Notes: a model not told the origin generated them from the letters alone. A stretch of DNA of 64,000 nucleotides from Dipteronia dyeriana (GCA_032871835.1 CM065295.1:82949819-83013818); one strand, 5' to 3'. Positions 36,115-48,741 are shown, numbered from the stretch's first letter. Numbers and translations are program-made.

Positions 36115-37430
36115 TCAGTGGTTGAAGTTTCTAGATAATTTAGTTAAGTGATGGTATAATCATCATATGCTGATGGTTGCAGTTATCTTGATGTTGATTT
36201 TACAAAACAGAGGAGTAAGTTTTTATTTATGGGTTTTTATTTATGGGTTAATTACCGTTGTTTTTGAAAGCTGTAACATTGTTAAGTTTTTAGTAAATTA
36301 TGTCCTCATTTTTCTTAGGGAAAGTCTCCAGATTGACAAAACTTTATAGTGATTATTTTTTAGTGGTCTACAACTATTTATGAAATTTTCATTTTGTTGA
36401 TGCCGCTAACCAACTTGATCACTTACAAGAGGTATGGAGAATTTTTTTTAACATTAATCTATAATTAATGCTATTGACCTTATTCTATAATTATTAAATT
36501 TTATTCTATAATTACTATTAAAATTGATTAACATGTGACGTAAGTTTCCATTGCCATTAGCATTTTCTGCATTTCATTAGTAGTGAGATTTATAATCATA
36601 AGGATTAGCACTCTATATCCGACTCAGCACAAGAGATATAGATATGGAATTAAAAACTTGACAATTATTTTTAAGGACGGCTTTGTGATAACATTGCCAA
36701 ACATATTGAAGACAATTGAGGTTATGGGTTTAAGCTGTTTGTCTGAATATGTTAGTAACATTTTGCATTGATTCTGTCAACATGTTGGTGGAATTTTTAG
36801 ATATTGTCATGGAATATGCTAGTGGTGACTGCAGAGATTGAAGGGAACAATCATAAAGAACTTTATTTCAATTGAACAAATGGCCCATATGGATTTACTC
36901 TGCACAGACATGATTGGGATCATGACATCAAACAACCCTTCAGTTTTCAAAAACTTGATTAGGGTTGGTGGTTTACTGCTTGCCTATTTTATTTATTTTT
37001 TATATTAATGGATTTAACATGTTATTGAACTACAAAATACAAATATCAGGTTTTTGGGAATACGTTAGACCAAGATACTGCTATTCTAAAGGCGGACAGA
37101 GCATATATAATGGATAATAAAAATAAGATAGAATCTTCCATTATTGAGAGTTAGAGTGATCAAAGCAAGGTAAGTGATAAATGTTGATATTTGTTTCTTT
37201 TTCATGAAAGCAAGTTTGTCATTTGAACGGTCATTTGTTATGTTAACATAATTTTCATTTGTCAAAAGCTGTATAATGGTATCATAGTGATCAACTTTAT
37301 GGAGCTCGAATATCAAGAGATGAAATTTCTTCTACCCACTCCAATTGATATTAACACAACGGTTGTTACTTACCTTGACAATGACAATACATTGCATAAA
37401 GTCTTTAAAGGGGCACCAGAGCAGGAAAGC
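36115..37430 (+). pseudogene. AHA: Plasma-membrane H+-ATPase fragment, copy 5
   Basis: Blocks follow in family order: the N-terminal membrane block at 36128-36214; the NQVDHL-equivalent at about 36400; TM4 with YPTQHKRYRYGIKNLTIIF and FVITLPN at 36583-36710; the phosphorylation region at 36880-36940 (again with DMIGIMT in place of DKTGTLT); the nucleotide-binding block DTAILKADRAYIMDNKNKIE at about 37070-37140, ended by a TAG; and the last exon at 37300-37425 with TYLDNDNTLHKVFKGAPEQ. KGAPEQ is intact here, giving the clearest family assignment in the window. Stops and frameshifts prevent a full product. Confidence 0.82.
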
Positions 37431-37559
37431 ATCCTCTTTACCTTATTTGTGTTTTTTGTCTCCTTTTGATATATTTCTTTTGATGTATTTCTTTGTAGTG
37501 CATACTGCCATCTTTAATATAATTGACTTTTTGAACGAATAAATATTTAAAAAATAAGG

Positions 37560-39390
37560 TAAAGTTAAGCAACAACAGTTGTGCAATATTAATTGGAGTT
37601 TGTAGAAGAAATTTTATCTCCTAGTATTCCAGCTCCATAAAGTTGATCATTATTATGTCATCAGACAGCTTTACCCATGATGCAATATTAATTGCATAAT
37701 TTTCTTCTAACATAATTTTCATTTGTCAAAAGTTGTATGATGGCATCATGGTGATCAAAAGTTGTATGATGGCATCATGACGATCAACTTTATGAAACTC
37801 GAATATCAAGAGATGGAATTTCTTCTACCCACTCCAATTAATATTGCACAACAATCATTTGTTCTACTAACATAATTTTCATTTGTCAAAAGTTGTTTGA
37901 TGGCATCATGGTGATCAACTTTATGAAGCTCAAATATCAAGAGATGGGATTTCTTATATCCACTCCAATTAATATTGCACAACGGTCATTTGTTCTGCTA
38001 ACATAATTTTCATGGTGATCAAAAGCTGTATGATGGCATCATGGTGATCAAAAGTTGTATGATGGTATCATGATGATCAACTTTACGGAGTTCAAATATT
38101 AGGAGATGGAATTTCTTCTACCCACTCCAATTAATATTGCACAACGGTCATTTGTTCTACTAATATAATTTTCATTTGTCAAAAGCTATATGACGGTATC
38201 ATGGTGATCAACTTTATGGAGCTTGAATATCAGGAGATGGAATTTCTTCTACCCACTCTAATTCATATTGCACAACGGTCATTTGTTATGCTAACATAAT
38301 TTTTATTTGTCAAAAGCTATATGATGCCATCATGGTGATCAAAAGTTGTATGATGACATCATGGTGATCAATTTTATGGAGCTCGAATATCAGGGGATGG
38401 AATTTCTTCTACCCACTCCAATTCATATTGCATAACGGTCATTTGTTCTACTAACATAATTTTTATTTGTCAAAAGCTATATGATGGCATCATGCTGATC
38501 AAAAGTTGTATGTTGACATCATGGTGATCAACTTTATGGAGCTCGAATATCAGGAGATGAAATTTCTTCTACCCACTCCAATTCATATTGCATAACGGTC
38601 ATTTGTTCTGCTAACATAATTTTTATTTGTCAAAAGCTATATGATGGCATCATGGTGATCAAAAGTTGTATGATGACATCATGGTGATCAACTTTATGGA
38701 GCTCGAATATCAGGGGATGAAATTTCTTCTACCCACTCCAATTCATATTGCATAACGGTTATTTGTTCTGCTAACATAATTTTTATTTGTCAAAAGCTAT
38801 ATGATGGCATCATTGTGATCAAAAGTTGTATGATGACATCATGTTGATCAACTTTATAGAACTCGAATATCAGGATATGGAATTTCTTCAACCCACTCCA
38901 TTTAATATTGCAAAACAGTTGTTACTTACCTTTACCTTGTTTTTATTAAATATTTATTCGTTCAAAAAAGTCCATTATATTAATGATGACAGTATGCACT
39001 ACAAAGAAATATTAATTACAAAATTTACTGTTAACATAATTTTCATTTGTTAAAAGTTGTATGTTGGTATCATGGAGATCAACCTTATAGAATATTAATT
39101 GCATAATACAACTTTACCCTTGATGCAATATTAACTGAATAATTTTTTGTTAACATAACTTTCATTTGTCAAAAACTGTATGATGGCATCATGGTGATCA
39201 AAAACCGTATGATGGCCATGGTGATCAACTTTATGGAACTCGAATATCAGGAGATAGAATTTCTTCTACCCACCCCAATTAATATTGTCCAACTGTCATT
39301 TGTTCTGCTAACATAGTTTTCATTTATCAAAAGTTGTATGATGGCATCATGGAGATCAAAAGCTGTATGATGGCATCATACAGCTTCAGA
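37560..39390 (+). repeat. Exon-derived tandem array II (units about 160-190 bp)
   Basis: Same unit type as array I, following H+-ATPase copy 5. From 38281 to 38920 the period is exactly 160 bp over four units (ATTTGTT at 38281, 38441, 38601 and 38761) and units are nearly identical. Many units contain the direct pair AAAAGCTATATGATGGCATC and AAAAGTTGTATGATGACATC. Confidence 0.9.
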
Positions 39391-41627
39391 TGATGCCAAT
39401 TGCGAAATATGTCAGTCCACTACAACTTCAGATTCACTTTTATTTATATTAATAGCCTACAACATCAAATGTATATATTAGTCTTCTACATAATTTTTTT
39501 TTAAATAAAACAATAAAAAACTTTAAAATCTATTACCGCATCCGTGGTTTCAACACTAGCTACTATTTCTTGATTTTCGTTATCCTACAAACATCAAATG
39601 TAAATATTAGTACAAATAAAAAGCTTTAAAATTTATTCATATCCATAAAATTATCCTAAACAGATTTGAACTGTTTCGGATGGATGTCGGTTCGTTTAAT
39701 TCGGTTTCTATTATAAAAACAAAACAAAATTAATATAAAAAGTCAAGAAGCTCAAAACACCCAATCCAAATTGAGAAACCAGTCACTGAAAGAGAGAAAT
39801 AAACAAAACAACCACCATATCTGATTAGCTTGCAGCTCTCCTATTGGTCTGTTGTTGTGGGCTTCAATATTGTTCAAACTTCAATCTGCACAAAGTAGTT
39901 CATCCATGATCTTATAAAACAAACTTATATACAAACATCAAACTGCAAGCTTTTTAATACCAATAAAATTAGAAAATGTAATGAAAACCCTGTAACAAAA
40001 AACCATAGAGAAACACAGAGACTTGGTAACATGGAGACAATAGATAATATGAAACTCACTCTACAATAATCAAATTATGGATAAACATAAAAGATATAAA
40101 TAAAATAAAATAAAATAAAAAATCAGCTCAAGTAAAAATAGCAAGTGAAACAATATTGAGTCGTAATGTACGTATGAGCTTCAAATCATTAAAAAAAATA
40201 GCTACCTTTAGTGTAACATCCAAGAAATATGCAGAAAATATAATATTTTTAGCTGAGCTTTTACATTTCAAAGGCAGAAACTCACTTTACAATAATCAAA
40301 CTATGGATAAACATAAAAGATACAAATAAAATAAAATAACCGGCCCACATAAAAATAGCAAAGTGAAACAATGTTGAGTCGCAATATACGTATGGGCTTC
40401 AAATCATTATATATATAGCTACCCTTAGTGTAACATCCAAGAAATTTACAAAAAAGATTATATTTTTAGTCGAGCTTTTACATTTCAAAGGCAGAAACTT
40501 GGCAAGAGAACTTAATAACCATGTTTTTTACAAATCCAGAAACCAAAAACCAGAGAGAAACACAGACACTTCAGAGAGATTAAGAGAAAAAATCAACAAA
40601 AAAGAACAAGAAAAGGTGAGAGTTTGATACACACCTTGAAGACCAACAAGAACCCAGCCAAATGTTGACAACGCAGTGAGAGTATCTGTAAAAATAGAGA
40701 GATATAGTGTGTTTTGATTTTTGATAAAAAATGAGAGAGGAAATCATAATACAAGAATATTACTACCCAGAAACAACAAAAAGAAAAAAATGAAACGTTT
40801 ATAAAGAGAGTGAAACATGGTTAGAATGCTATACATGCATTGAAATTTTTAGATCACTACAAAACAAATAATGTTATATATATATATATATAATTTGTTT
40901 TTTAAAATATAAATGAGTTCAAAATATGTAAAAATGGACATGATGACTTGTAAGTCACCTTTCTTAACTTATTTTTAGTTTATTTTAGTGTTGTAAACTT
41001 GTACTAGTTTTTGTAAATAGTAAATCTTATTTTAATCCCGTAATTTGTCTTAATCTGCATTTAATCCACGATTTTTTAGAAATTTAATTTTTAGTCCTTC
41101 TCTGACAGAATCTCTCAAAAGTACATATTCTGACATGTCAAGTGCGTAAAATGATTACAATGCCGCTGATGTATTCTGATGCTACTGAAAAGACCAATTT
41201 TCCCTTAATTTAAAATTTAACTAAAATGACCATATATATATATATGAAAAATATATTAAAAAAACAAAAACAAAATGGAAATCTGGAAAACAAAATCTGG
41301 GAAAAGTTGATTAAAAATTCCAATTTTTTTCTTATGTATTAAACAAAGAAAACAAAAAAAAAACAAAAAAAATATGGAAATCTAGAAAAAATATGGGAAA
41401 AGTTGATTAAAAATTCAATTTTTTTTCTTATATATTAAAAAAAGAAAACAAAAATAATTTTTTTTAAAAACAAATCACCAACAACATCAGAATCCATTCA
41501 ATTCAATCAATCCAAACCCAAATGAAAAAAATTGAAAAATAAAAACAAAACCACCATCAACATCAGATCTCATTCAAATTCAATTCCAAATCAATAATTG
41601 AAAAATAAAAAACACATATCATATTTA
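39390..41627 (-). repeat. Right arm of the giant inverted repeat
   Basis: Reverse complement of 14787-17036. Landmarks are the leader exon-like block at about 39560-39600, the GTAACAAAAAACCA.AGAGAAAC phrase at about 39995, the unit phrases at 40160-40400, the exon-like block near 40650, and the poly-A rich part at 41240-41470. Confidence 0.82.
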
Positions 41628-42120
41628 ATTCAAGCCAACCCCAAATGAAACCCAATCAAACCATCATCATCATCATCGTCATCATCGTCAAGCCAAACAA
41701 CAAACGGACAAATTTAACTTGTTCATCCAGATTCATCATCAACAAACAAACAACAATCATCCATATTCATCATTAACGAAGAGAGAGAGAGAGAGAGAAG
41801 GCATGGATTGTCGAAAATCAACAAACAACAATCTGTATCCTTCAAGTTCAAAATCAAACAAAACTAAAATTGTTTCCAAAATTATTTTCCTAGTAGTTTC
41901 GTATATTCTTGAAGTTCTAGGTTCTAGATCACGAAACGTGAAAAAGTGTTTAGGTTTTGTTTGTGGTGGACCTGGGTTCGATTGGGCGGCGAGAGGCGTG
42001 GTTGGAGGAGAATACGATGATTCTACACCTTCGAAAGCACGGTACTGTGATGTATCAGTTCACTATTGATGTCATGGCGCTTGTTCTAGCATGCTGGCAC
42101 CTTCTTGGTATCATTCTTCC
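41628..42120 (+). other. Low-complexity region with two unassigned overlapping frames
   Basis: CAT/CGT triplets (about 41662-41692) and a GA run (about 41778-41798). Two overlapping open frames (41719-42069 and 41957-42190) follow. I do not recognise either; codon-level hints of a real protein are weak (LHLRKHGTVMYQFTIDVM in the second). The first encodes a Lys/Ser-rich N-terminus derived partly from the GA run. Neither should be taken as a gene without transcript evidence. Confidence 0.2.
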
Positions 42121-42124
42121 TGTT

Positions 42125-43290
42125 AGACAGGTAGGATATGTACCCCGGATAGGTCTCGAACTAGTATCGCAGTACTCGGGTACCGGGTAGAAGTTGTGGT
42201 ACGTAGGTACCAGGTAGGAGGTATCGTGATACTGGTTCTGATTGATAACTGGCGATATGTACGATGTGGGGCTAAAATTTTTCCAGTTCTAGGTATCGAG
42301 TATCCCAGGTATCTAGGTATCGATTCTGATCTTGATCCTACCAGGTACTAGGTAGATGGAAAATTCTTCCTAAGACCCCTGCCAAAAAAGTATGTTAACA
42401 GAAGTCTCTCCTGACTTGAATACTGGTACTTAGTTATGGTTGGAGTCAAGATCTATAACGCTCGAAGAATTTTTCTTGTCACTTCTTACTGGGAACCATT
42501 ACTTGAAACTAAAAACGTTCCCAGGTTACTTGGCTTAGGTGAATCAGGATACCTGGCATTCCTGCTTTAGGAATCCTGGTACTTATGCGAAAAGCTCCTG
42601 GTAGGCAACTAAGGCCACTTTCACATCATGTCTTTATACATGGGTGAAATATAAGAGAATTCGGGTACCTGACATTCATGTAAAATAAATGAGCGGTGGC
42701 AGACCCTAAATGGGAATATTCCCTTCTGTAGAATTTTCGACACTCTAGTTGGTATAAAATTTGATAAGCAAGAGAGGTAAGATATGACAAATTGTATTGC
42801 TGGACCATTTGGGATGAGGCTCCAATGGCCAATCTAGGTACCTGGCATTCCTGTTCCAGGAATCCAGGTACTTTAAGCGAAAAGATCCTAGTAGGCAACT
42901 CAGGCCACATACACACCATGTTCTTATACATAGGCGACATATTGGCCGATCTGGATACCTGGTACTCCTATTCTGGGAATCCTGGTACAGAGACGAAAAC
43001 ATAGTCGTATCGAAGTACCTGCATCGCTGTTTTGGGAATCTTGACACAAAAACACAAACATAAAGGTATCGAGGTACCTGCATTCTTGTTCTGGGAATCC
43101 TGGCACAGAAACAGAAACATAAACATAGGCGTATAGAGGTACCTATCATTCCTGTTCTGGGAATCTTTGTATTGAGATGATAACACCGTCGAGGTACCTA
43201 TCGTCCCCAAAAAGGAAAATCTGGTACTTTGGCGATAACACTGTTGAGGTACCTACCGTCCTTGTAAAAAGAAACATTGTACTTAAGTGA
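42125..43290. repeat. GGTACC-rich minisatellite
   Basis: From 42125 to 42370 words such as GGTACCGGGTAG and GGTATCGAG recur irregularly. From 42530 a clearer unit appears: GGTACCTGGCATTCCTGTT, then GGAATC(C)TGGTAC and AGCGAAAA. Spacings of about 60-75 bp follow from about 42950 to 43270, with two longer related blocks at 42530-42680 and 42835-42965. Reading frames across it are by-products. Confidence 0.8.
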
Positions 43291-43301
43291 ACTTGATCTG
43301 G

Positions 43302-43690
43302 GTAGGCAACTATGCTTTTACGACTCTGATCCTTCTTGGGGGTGGTAGCCCGTCCAAGGCAACAGGATAACCATTTGGCAATCTTGGCCTCGTGGTCTTG
43401 TAGGCAACTATGCTCTTACGCTTAGATCCTTCTTGGGGGTAGTAGCCCGACCAAGACATCAGAAATGTCATTTGGCTCTTCATGGTCTCGTGGTTTGGCA
43501 GACAACTATGCTCTTACAACCAAACCCTTCCTAGGGGGTCGTCCGACCAAGGGCATCAGGATGACTTCTTTCGTTATCCTGGTCTCGTGATCTGGCAAAC
43601 AACTATGCACTTACGTCCAAACCCTTCTTGACGGAAGGGGGAGAGGGGGTGATATCTGGCCAAGGTATCGGGACAACCACACCACCTTTC
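43302..43690. repeat. 98 bp tandem repeat, four copies
   Basis: GTAGGCAACTATGCTTTTAC recurs with changes at 43302, 43400, 43498 and 43595. Each is followed by CCTTCTTGGGGG.GTAG, CCGACCAAGG and TGGTCTCGTG. GTAGGCAACT also occurs in the longer units of the preceding minisatellite, so the two arrays share an origin. Confidence 0.88.
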
Positions 43691-43711
43691 CCGTTTCATG
43701 GCGGTCATGGC

Positions 43712-45247
43712 TGTAAGTTCCTTGGTTTTTTATAGGCTTATTTCGATTAACAAACCACAATTAGGGATTAAAATGTAAGGGTAGTTTAGGTTGTCTTTGT
43801 TCGTGACCAAGCTCAAGCTTCAAAGGTATATCACTTGCTTAATTTCATTGAAGAGACTCACTTACTCCCATGCATGTTTTGATCACCTTGCATTAGTGTT
43901 TAATTGTATATATGTGTGCTTTATTTTTCTATCTCTTGCTTGTTTGGATTTTTTTTGTTTGGTCTTGCTTTTGTCCATTTGATCCATTTGTATCAGGGAA
44001 GTGCGCGGGTAGCTACCTGCTTAATGCACTGAGTGATTGGTTCTCACTCTCTGTGTCAGGTCAATGTACAAACATTTACGTGGATATGCGTGGGTCATTG
44101 CGCGAGTAGGCACTCGTGCACTACGCGGATCTAGGCAGATTTTTACCAAAACGATGTCGTTTTGTTTTGCTCTATATATATGTTATCTTATTTCTCATTT
44201 TAGATCTAGAGCTTTGAAATACATTCCCTAGAGAGAGAAAATGACTTCAAGAGAGAGAGAGAGAGAGAGAGCTCCCAAGAACATTTCTTGACTCAACCGA
44301 CCTTCAATCCATGGTCATCTAGCATAATATTCACATCATCCAAGCCTGGGTCTTCTTGTTTTCTTTGACTAGGTAAACTTTACATGCCCTAGACTTCATT
44401 GTTTCATTATTATGTTATGTATGCCTAGGTTTTAGCTTTTATTGCAAATTAAATGCATGTTCTTGTGTTTAATAGCTTTTATAACATGTTTGTGATGTTG
44501 GTTGTTCGTTGAGAACATTGATTAGTGATAGCTAACATTTATGATGATTTTACCCTTCTAACTAAATCTCTATGCTTTGCATTTAGATATTGTTTAGGTC
44601 TAATTGATTGCATTTGTTAATTGCAATGATTGTTCTTTGTCATGTTTCATGACAACTTTTGTTGATTGACTTTTGTTTAATAACTAGATATTAGACTCTC
44701 ATAACTATATCTAGCTAGGTCTTCTTGCACTTGCATTTAGATATTGATATCTAGAAATTGCATTTATTGACATCTTTGAATTCCTATATAAGCATATAGT
44801 GTAGCCTAGCACTACTTACATGTTTGAATATTTCATCATATTCACTTAGATTGTTTTGACTCTTCATTGAGGTTAAGCTTAGTGACTAAATGTTTAGTGC
44901 ACAGGCTTATTGATCAAGAATCACTATTAAGGCCCGTTAGGTAGTAGTGGTGGGTTAGTAACCTTGAAGTGTGACTAGGTGGTCAACTTAGGTTGTAAAC
45001 ATCATTGCAATAGTGGATTTGAGGATCGGATGTGGCTAGAAGGATAGCCCGTGGTTTTTCCCTTATCGAAGGGTTTCCACGTATATATCATGTGTTTTTA
45101 TTGTTTTAAGCATAATTAGTTTAATTGAATGCTTGTTTATTTGGGGTATTTTTCATTAATATTGATTAATAAAAAAATCGGTAATTGATTCGATTAAAAC
45201 CTATCCCCCCCCATAGGTTTATAGACATATACTTTAAGGGAATTTCA
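43712..45247 (+). repeat. 5' LTR of the copia element
   Basis: 1536 bp, TG...CA. A TATA-like CTCTATATATATG lies at about 44168. A GA run at about 44250-44272 falls in the likely transcribed part. Confidence 0.75.
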
Positions 45248-45249
45248 AT

Positions 45250-45261
45250 TGGTATCAGAGC
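45250..45261 (+). other. Primer-binding site (initiator Met tRNA)
   Basis: TGGTATCAGAGC, complementary to the 3' end of plant initiator methionine tRNA, two bases after the LTR. Confidence 0.9.
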
Positions 45262-45386
45262 CGGTGCCAAAACATACTTAGGTGATCTGTGTTTTGTGTG
45301 TGTCTTGCATTTTGCATGTATTTTACGTGTTTGTATTTTTGCATTTCGTTTGTTGCATTGCATTTTGTTCACTACCCTCAAACACT

Positions 45387-47550
45387 ATGAGTGATTTCAG
45401 GAGTAGAGATGGAGCATCTAGTTTAAGACCACATTTACTTAAAAGTGAAAATTAAGCCTCATGGAAAGGTAAAATGGAGGCTTATATTTTCAAAATAGAT
45501 TACCGTGCATGGATGGCGGTTAAAGATGAGTACACTCTTTCGAAGATGACCAATGATGATGGAGATGAAGTCCTCAAGCCTAAGTCCCAATGGAGCACAC
45601 AAGAATTTGAAGCTTCCAAGTGGAACAACAATGCCATGCATGCTATCATATGTGTCATGGACTACAATCAATACCCAAAACACTAGGAATGCAAATGAGG
45701 CTTGGGAGTTTCTACAAACGGCTCATGAAGAAACCAAAGTGGTCAAGGGCTCCAAGCTTCAAGACCTCCAAACACAATTTGAGATGATTATGATGGAGGA
45801 TGATGAGTGCTTTAATGATTTCCAAGTGAAATTGATGGACATCGTAAATCAAAGCCAGCAACTAGGTGACCCATATTCGGATAGAAGGATCAAGCAAAAG
45901 ATCATGAGGTCACTTTCTCTTAGATTCGAATCTTAGGTGACGGCTCTTGAAGAAAATAGTGATTACAAGTCAATGAAGCCGAGTGAAGTGATTCGAAGGC
46001 TAATAGCTTATGAATCTAGGTGGACCTCTAGACCTACACCTTCCATGAAGCAGGAGAGCATGGATTTGAAAACCTCCAAAGTGGAGAAGAAGAAGAATGA
46101 CTCGGATGAGGAGATGGCCCTTATGGTGAAGAAATTCAAGGAGTTCATCAAATTTAACAAGAAGGGCTTTAGATCCAAAGGAAAGGAATTGAAGCACAAG
46201 AATCTCTTAAAAAAAATAGAGAAATCATATAAGATGGATTAGAATAAGGAAATTCAATGTCATGAGTGTAGTGGATTCGGTCATATTTCCACCGAGTGTG
46301 CTAATTCGAAGAAGAAAAAGAAAGGAAATACGGTGGCCGCTTCATCAAGTGATAGTGGAAGTGAAGAAGATTCTTCGAGTGATGAAGAGCGTGTGCTTAA
46401 CTACACGGCATTAGGAGCCTCCCATGTGGAAGATATAGAAGAAGGAAACAAGGCCTTAGTTTGTGACCTTGAAGAAGGATGTCATGAAAAAGTATCTAAA
46501 AGAGTGATTAATAAAGCTACTTATATTGATGATGCCAATATGGCAACAAGTGACACTGGTGATGACTCTAGTGATGAGAGTTCGTCATCTCACTCTACAA
46601 ATGGAAATGTAAAGAGCATGAACCTTGAAGGGTTCATCGAGCATTTTCAAAGATCAAGGTTGAAGATAAAGAAAGAGGTTCGAAAACTAAAGGAAGAGAA
46701 CCTCAAGCTATCAATAGAGGTGATTCACTTGAGTGAAAAAGTGAATAATAGAAGAGAGGTGGAAGAAAGCTTGAAAGAGGAGCTTAGAGAGGCTAGAGAG
46801 TTGATTGCTAAAATGAATTTGAGTACGGAGAAGCTTGATCGTATGTTGGAAGTTGGTAAGAAGCCAAGTGACAAGAGAGGTCTAGGGTTTGAAGATGACA
46901 AGGAAACCTCAAATCCTAGCAAGACGGTATTTGTCAAGAGCATAGACCTCAAAGAGGCCCTTCCTCAACTTTATCCTAGGAAGAAAATTGAACTAGGAGA
47001 GCGCTCTAAGAATGTCCAAGTCAATGTGGCACCAAGAAGCTCAAGCTCAAATAATGAAAGCACATCGAGCAAGTTTCCCTCAACCTAAATACCATCAAGC
47101 CAAGAAGCAATTCATGCAAGCTTAACCAAGGAAGGGATCTTCTTCAACTCAACAACAAAGGAGAAGAGAACCAATACCACACCAAAGGAAAGCTTAAAGA
47201 CATGGGAAAGCACCTTTGTCCTCACAAAGGAATGGTATGACCCCTCATTTTATTCCTTTATGTCATTTTTGTGGTGTTAATGGTCATATTAGACCAAATT
47301 GCTTCAAGTACATTAACATGTCTAGAACTAAGAGCAAGATTGAAAGAAAAAGGGCTAAAGCCAATATGCATGTGTCTAGAAAATCTAGAGTCAAAGATCC
47401 TAGGAGAAACATGATGACCATGACCACTAGGAATGACAATGTGTCACCTACGTGGATTAGAAAAGATGAACCCACATGTCATTGTGCTAAGGTCTCACCT
47501 ATAGACTCAACTAGATCCAACAGACTTGGTAGGTCTATAGGGACTCATGT
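45387..47550 (+). pseudogene. Copia gag polyprotein remnant
   Basis: From ATG at 45387 the frame has an early TAA, then MEAYIFKIDYRAWMAVKDEY (45474), typical of the UBN2-type gag N-terminus of plant copia elements. A frameshift near 45680 leads to a long frame with two in-frame stops (45936, 46242). It carries ANEAWEFLQTAHE, the gag core, and the first CCHC knuckle CHECSGFGHISTEC (about 46260). A Ser/Asp-rich stretch and a coiled-coil region rich in Lys/Glu/Leu (about 46640-46840) follow, up to 47088. After another frameshift comes a second knuckle, CHFCGVNGHIRPNC (about 47260). An integrase-like trace DLFGLTSYGELKQ is at 47559-47600. Gag binds and packages element RNA in functional relatives. 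This one is dead. Confidence 0.82.
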
Positions 47551-48389
47551 CCTATTTTGACTTGTTTGGATTGACCTCATATGGGGAGCTCAAGCAAAGA
47601 GAGCAAATTGGCATTGCATTGTGCTCATTGATAATATTTATGCTCCTTTATTAATTGCTTTAGATGATTGGATGTACATTTTTTTTAATAAGTGTGCAAC
47701 TTCGCTTCACATGCAATCCATATATTATTTATGATCAAACATGCATTTTTGGACTAGGAGAATTGATTGGGAAGTACACATTTTAAATGACCTAGAAGTG
47801 ATCTCCATGGCATGATGATTCTATCTATGACATGCTTTAAAGTGATACGCATAATGAAATTATCGAATGCTCTATAATGAACGAAAAAAAAATTGTGTGT
47901 AAAAGTGATTTTGAGACTTCAATCAATAAGGATCTTGTATCCATTTTAAGGATTTTACAATCCAAAAGTCTCTCTCTTTACTTGTCGAACAAGGCTACTA
48001 TCATACAGGCATTCCACCCGAAAAAGTCAAAAAAGGCGCAATAGTCGCTCATAACTTGGTTTGCTTGTAAAAGTTTGATATAGTTGCTTTTAAATGAATT
48101 TATTTTACAATATATATCTTGTTCATTCCATTACAAAGGGTGAAATTTGTTTAAATTCTCTTGGAAACCCTTGTTATTTTGCTTTGCCAAATACCATGCT
48201 TTTGATCTTGAATACAACTTGTCTTGTATGCAAAGCATTCCTTCACACACTTTTCATGTAATAAAACTCCTTGATTCTCTCTTCTTAATTGAGTTACATA
48301 AATTTGTTTATATGATTATGCATATGTCTTGTGCCATAAGCTCTCCTTGCTAATGTCTTCTTAAGGGGATACTCTTTTGTCTATCTCAT

Positions 48390-48485
48390 GGCAAAAAGGG
48401 GGGAGTAGTGTGGATTTAAGGGGAGTTGAGAGTGGCATGATTTAAGGGGGAGTTGAGAGTTACATATGAAGGGGGGGGGGGGGGG
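48390..48485 (+). other. Multiple polypurine tracts, including a run of 14 G
   Basis: AAAAAGGGGGGAGTAGTGTG, then two AAGGGG(G)AGTTGAGAG copies, then 14 consecutive G at 48472-48485. Repeated polypurine tracts upstream of the 3' LTR are described for Sireviruses. A short TTGGGAGAT precedes the LTR itself at about 48733. Confidence 0.7.
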
Positions 48486-48741
48486 ATGCATTGTTATTTG
48501 CAAATTGCTCATATTTTTATCTTCCTTGATCACCTCACATACATTTGTTTTGGAAAGTGTAGTTATATTGTTTTGTAAGGATGTTGATTCTACAAGAGAT
48601 AGATGACTTGAAAATCTAGTGTTTAGGCATCTCTTTATAATGTAGAAAAACTTTTTGTTGACCCATTGTCTTTAGTTTTGTTTATTTGTGAGGATGATTT
48701 GTGAGTTGTGGTTTTGTCACGAAATAACCAAATTGGGAGAT

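Larger units (their letters stand above)
14787..41627. repeat. Giant inverted-repeat structure filled with H+-ATPase gene fragments (26.8 kb)
   Basis: The outer about 2.25 kb (14787-17036) reappears as reverse complement at 39390-41627. Both outer ends begin at an AAAT.TGATATGTG phrase, outside which the flanks are unrelated. The interior is built almost wholly from re-used pieces: a 5' segment with exon-like blocks, degenerate plasma-membrane H+-ATPase exons in both orientations, and tandem arrays. I found no clear target duplication and no transposase, so this could be a foldback-type element, a rearranged gene cluster or an inverted duplication. Only the RRM pseudogene and unidentified exon remnants at 19.7-24.0 kb look foreign to the repeat. 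Confidence 0.72.

Noticed and set aside
36167..37469. A functional H+-ATPase gene
   Set aside because: The phosphorylation motif is altered, stops and frameshifts separate exons, and the A-domain and whole C-terminal half are missing.
31540..39390. CRISPR-like regular repeats
   Set aside because: Units are tandem with no unique spacers, derive from an exon, and the DNA is plant nuclear.
41719..42190. Two overlapping frames as a small gene
   Set aside because: No recognised domain, low-complexity start from a GA run, and placement between repeats; kept only as an unassigned region.
42626..43210. Several minus-strand frames with repeated PGFPEQ/RIPRT words
   Set aside because: They are readings of the GGTACC minisatellite in different frames.
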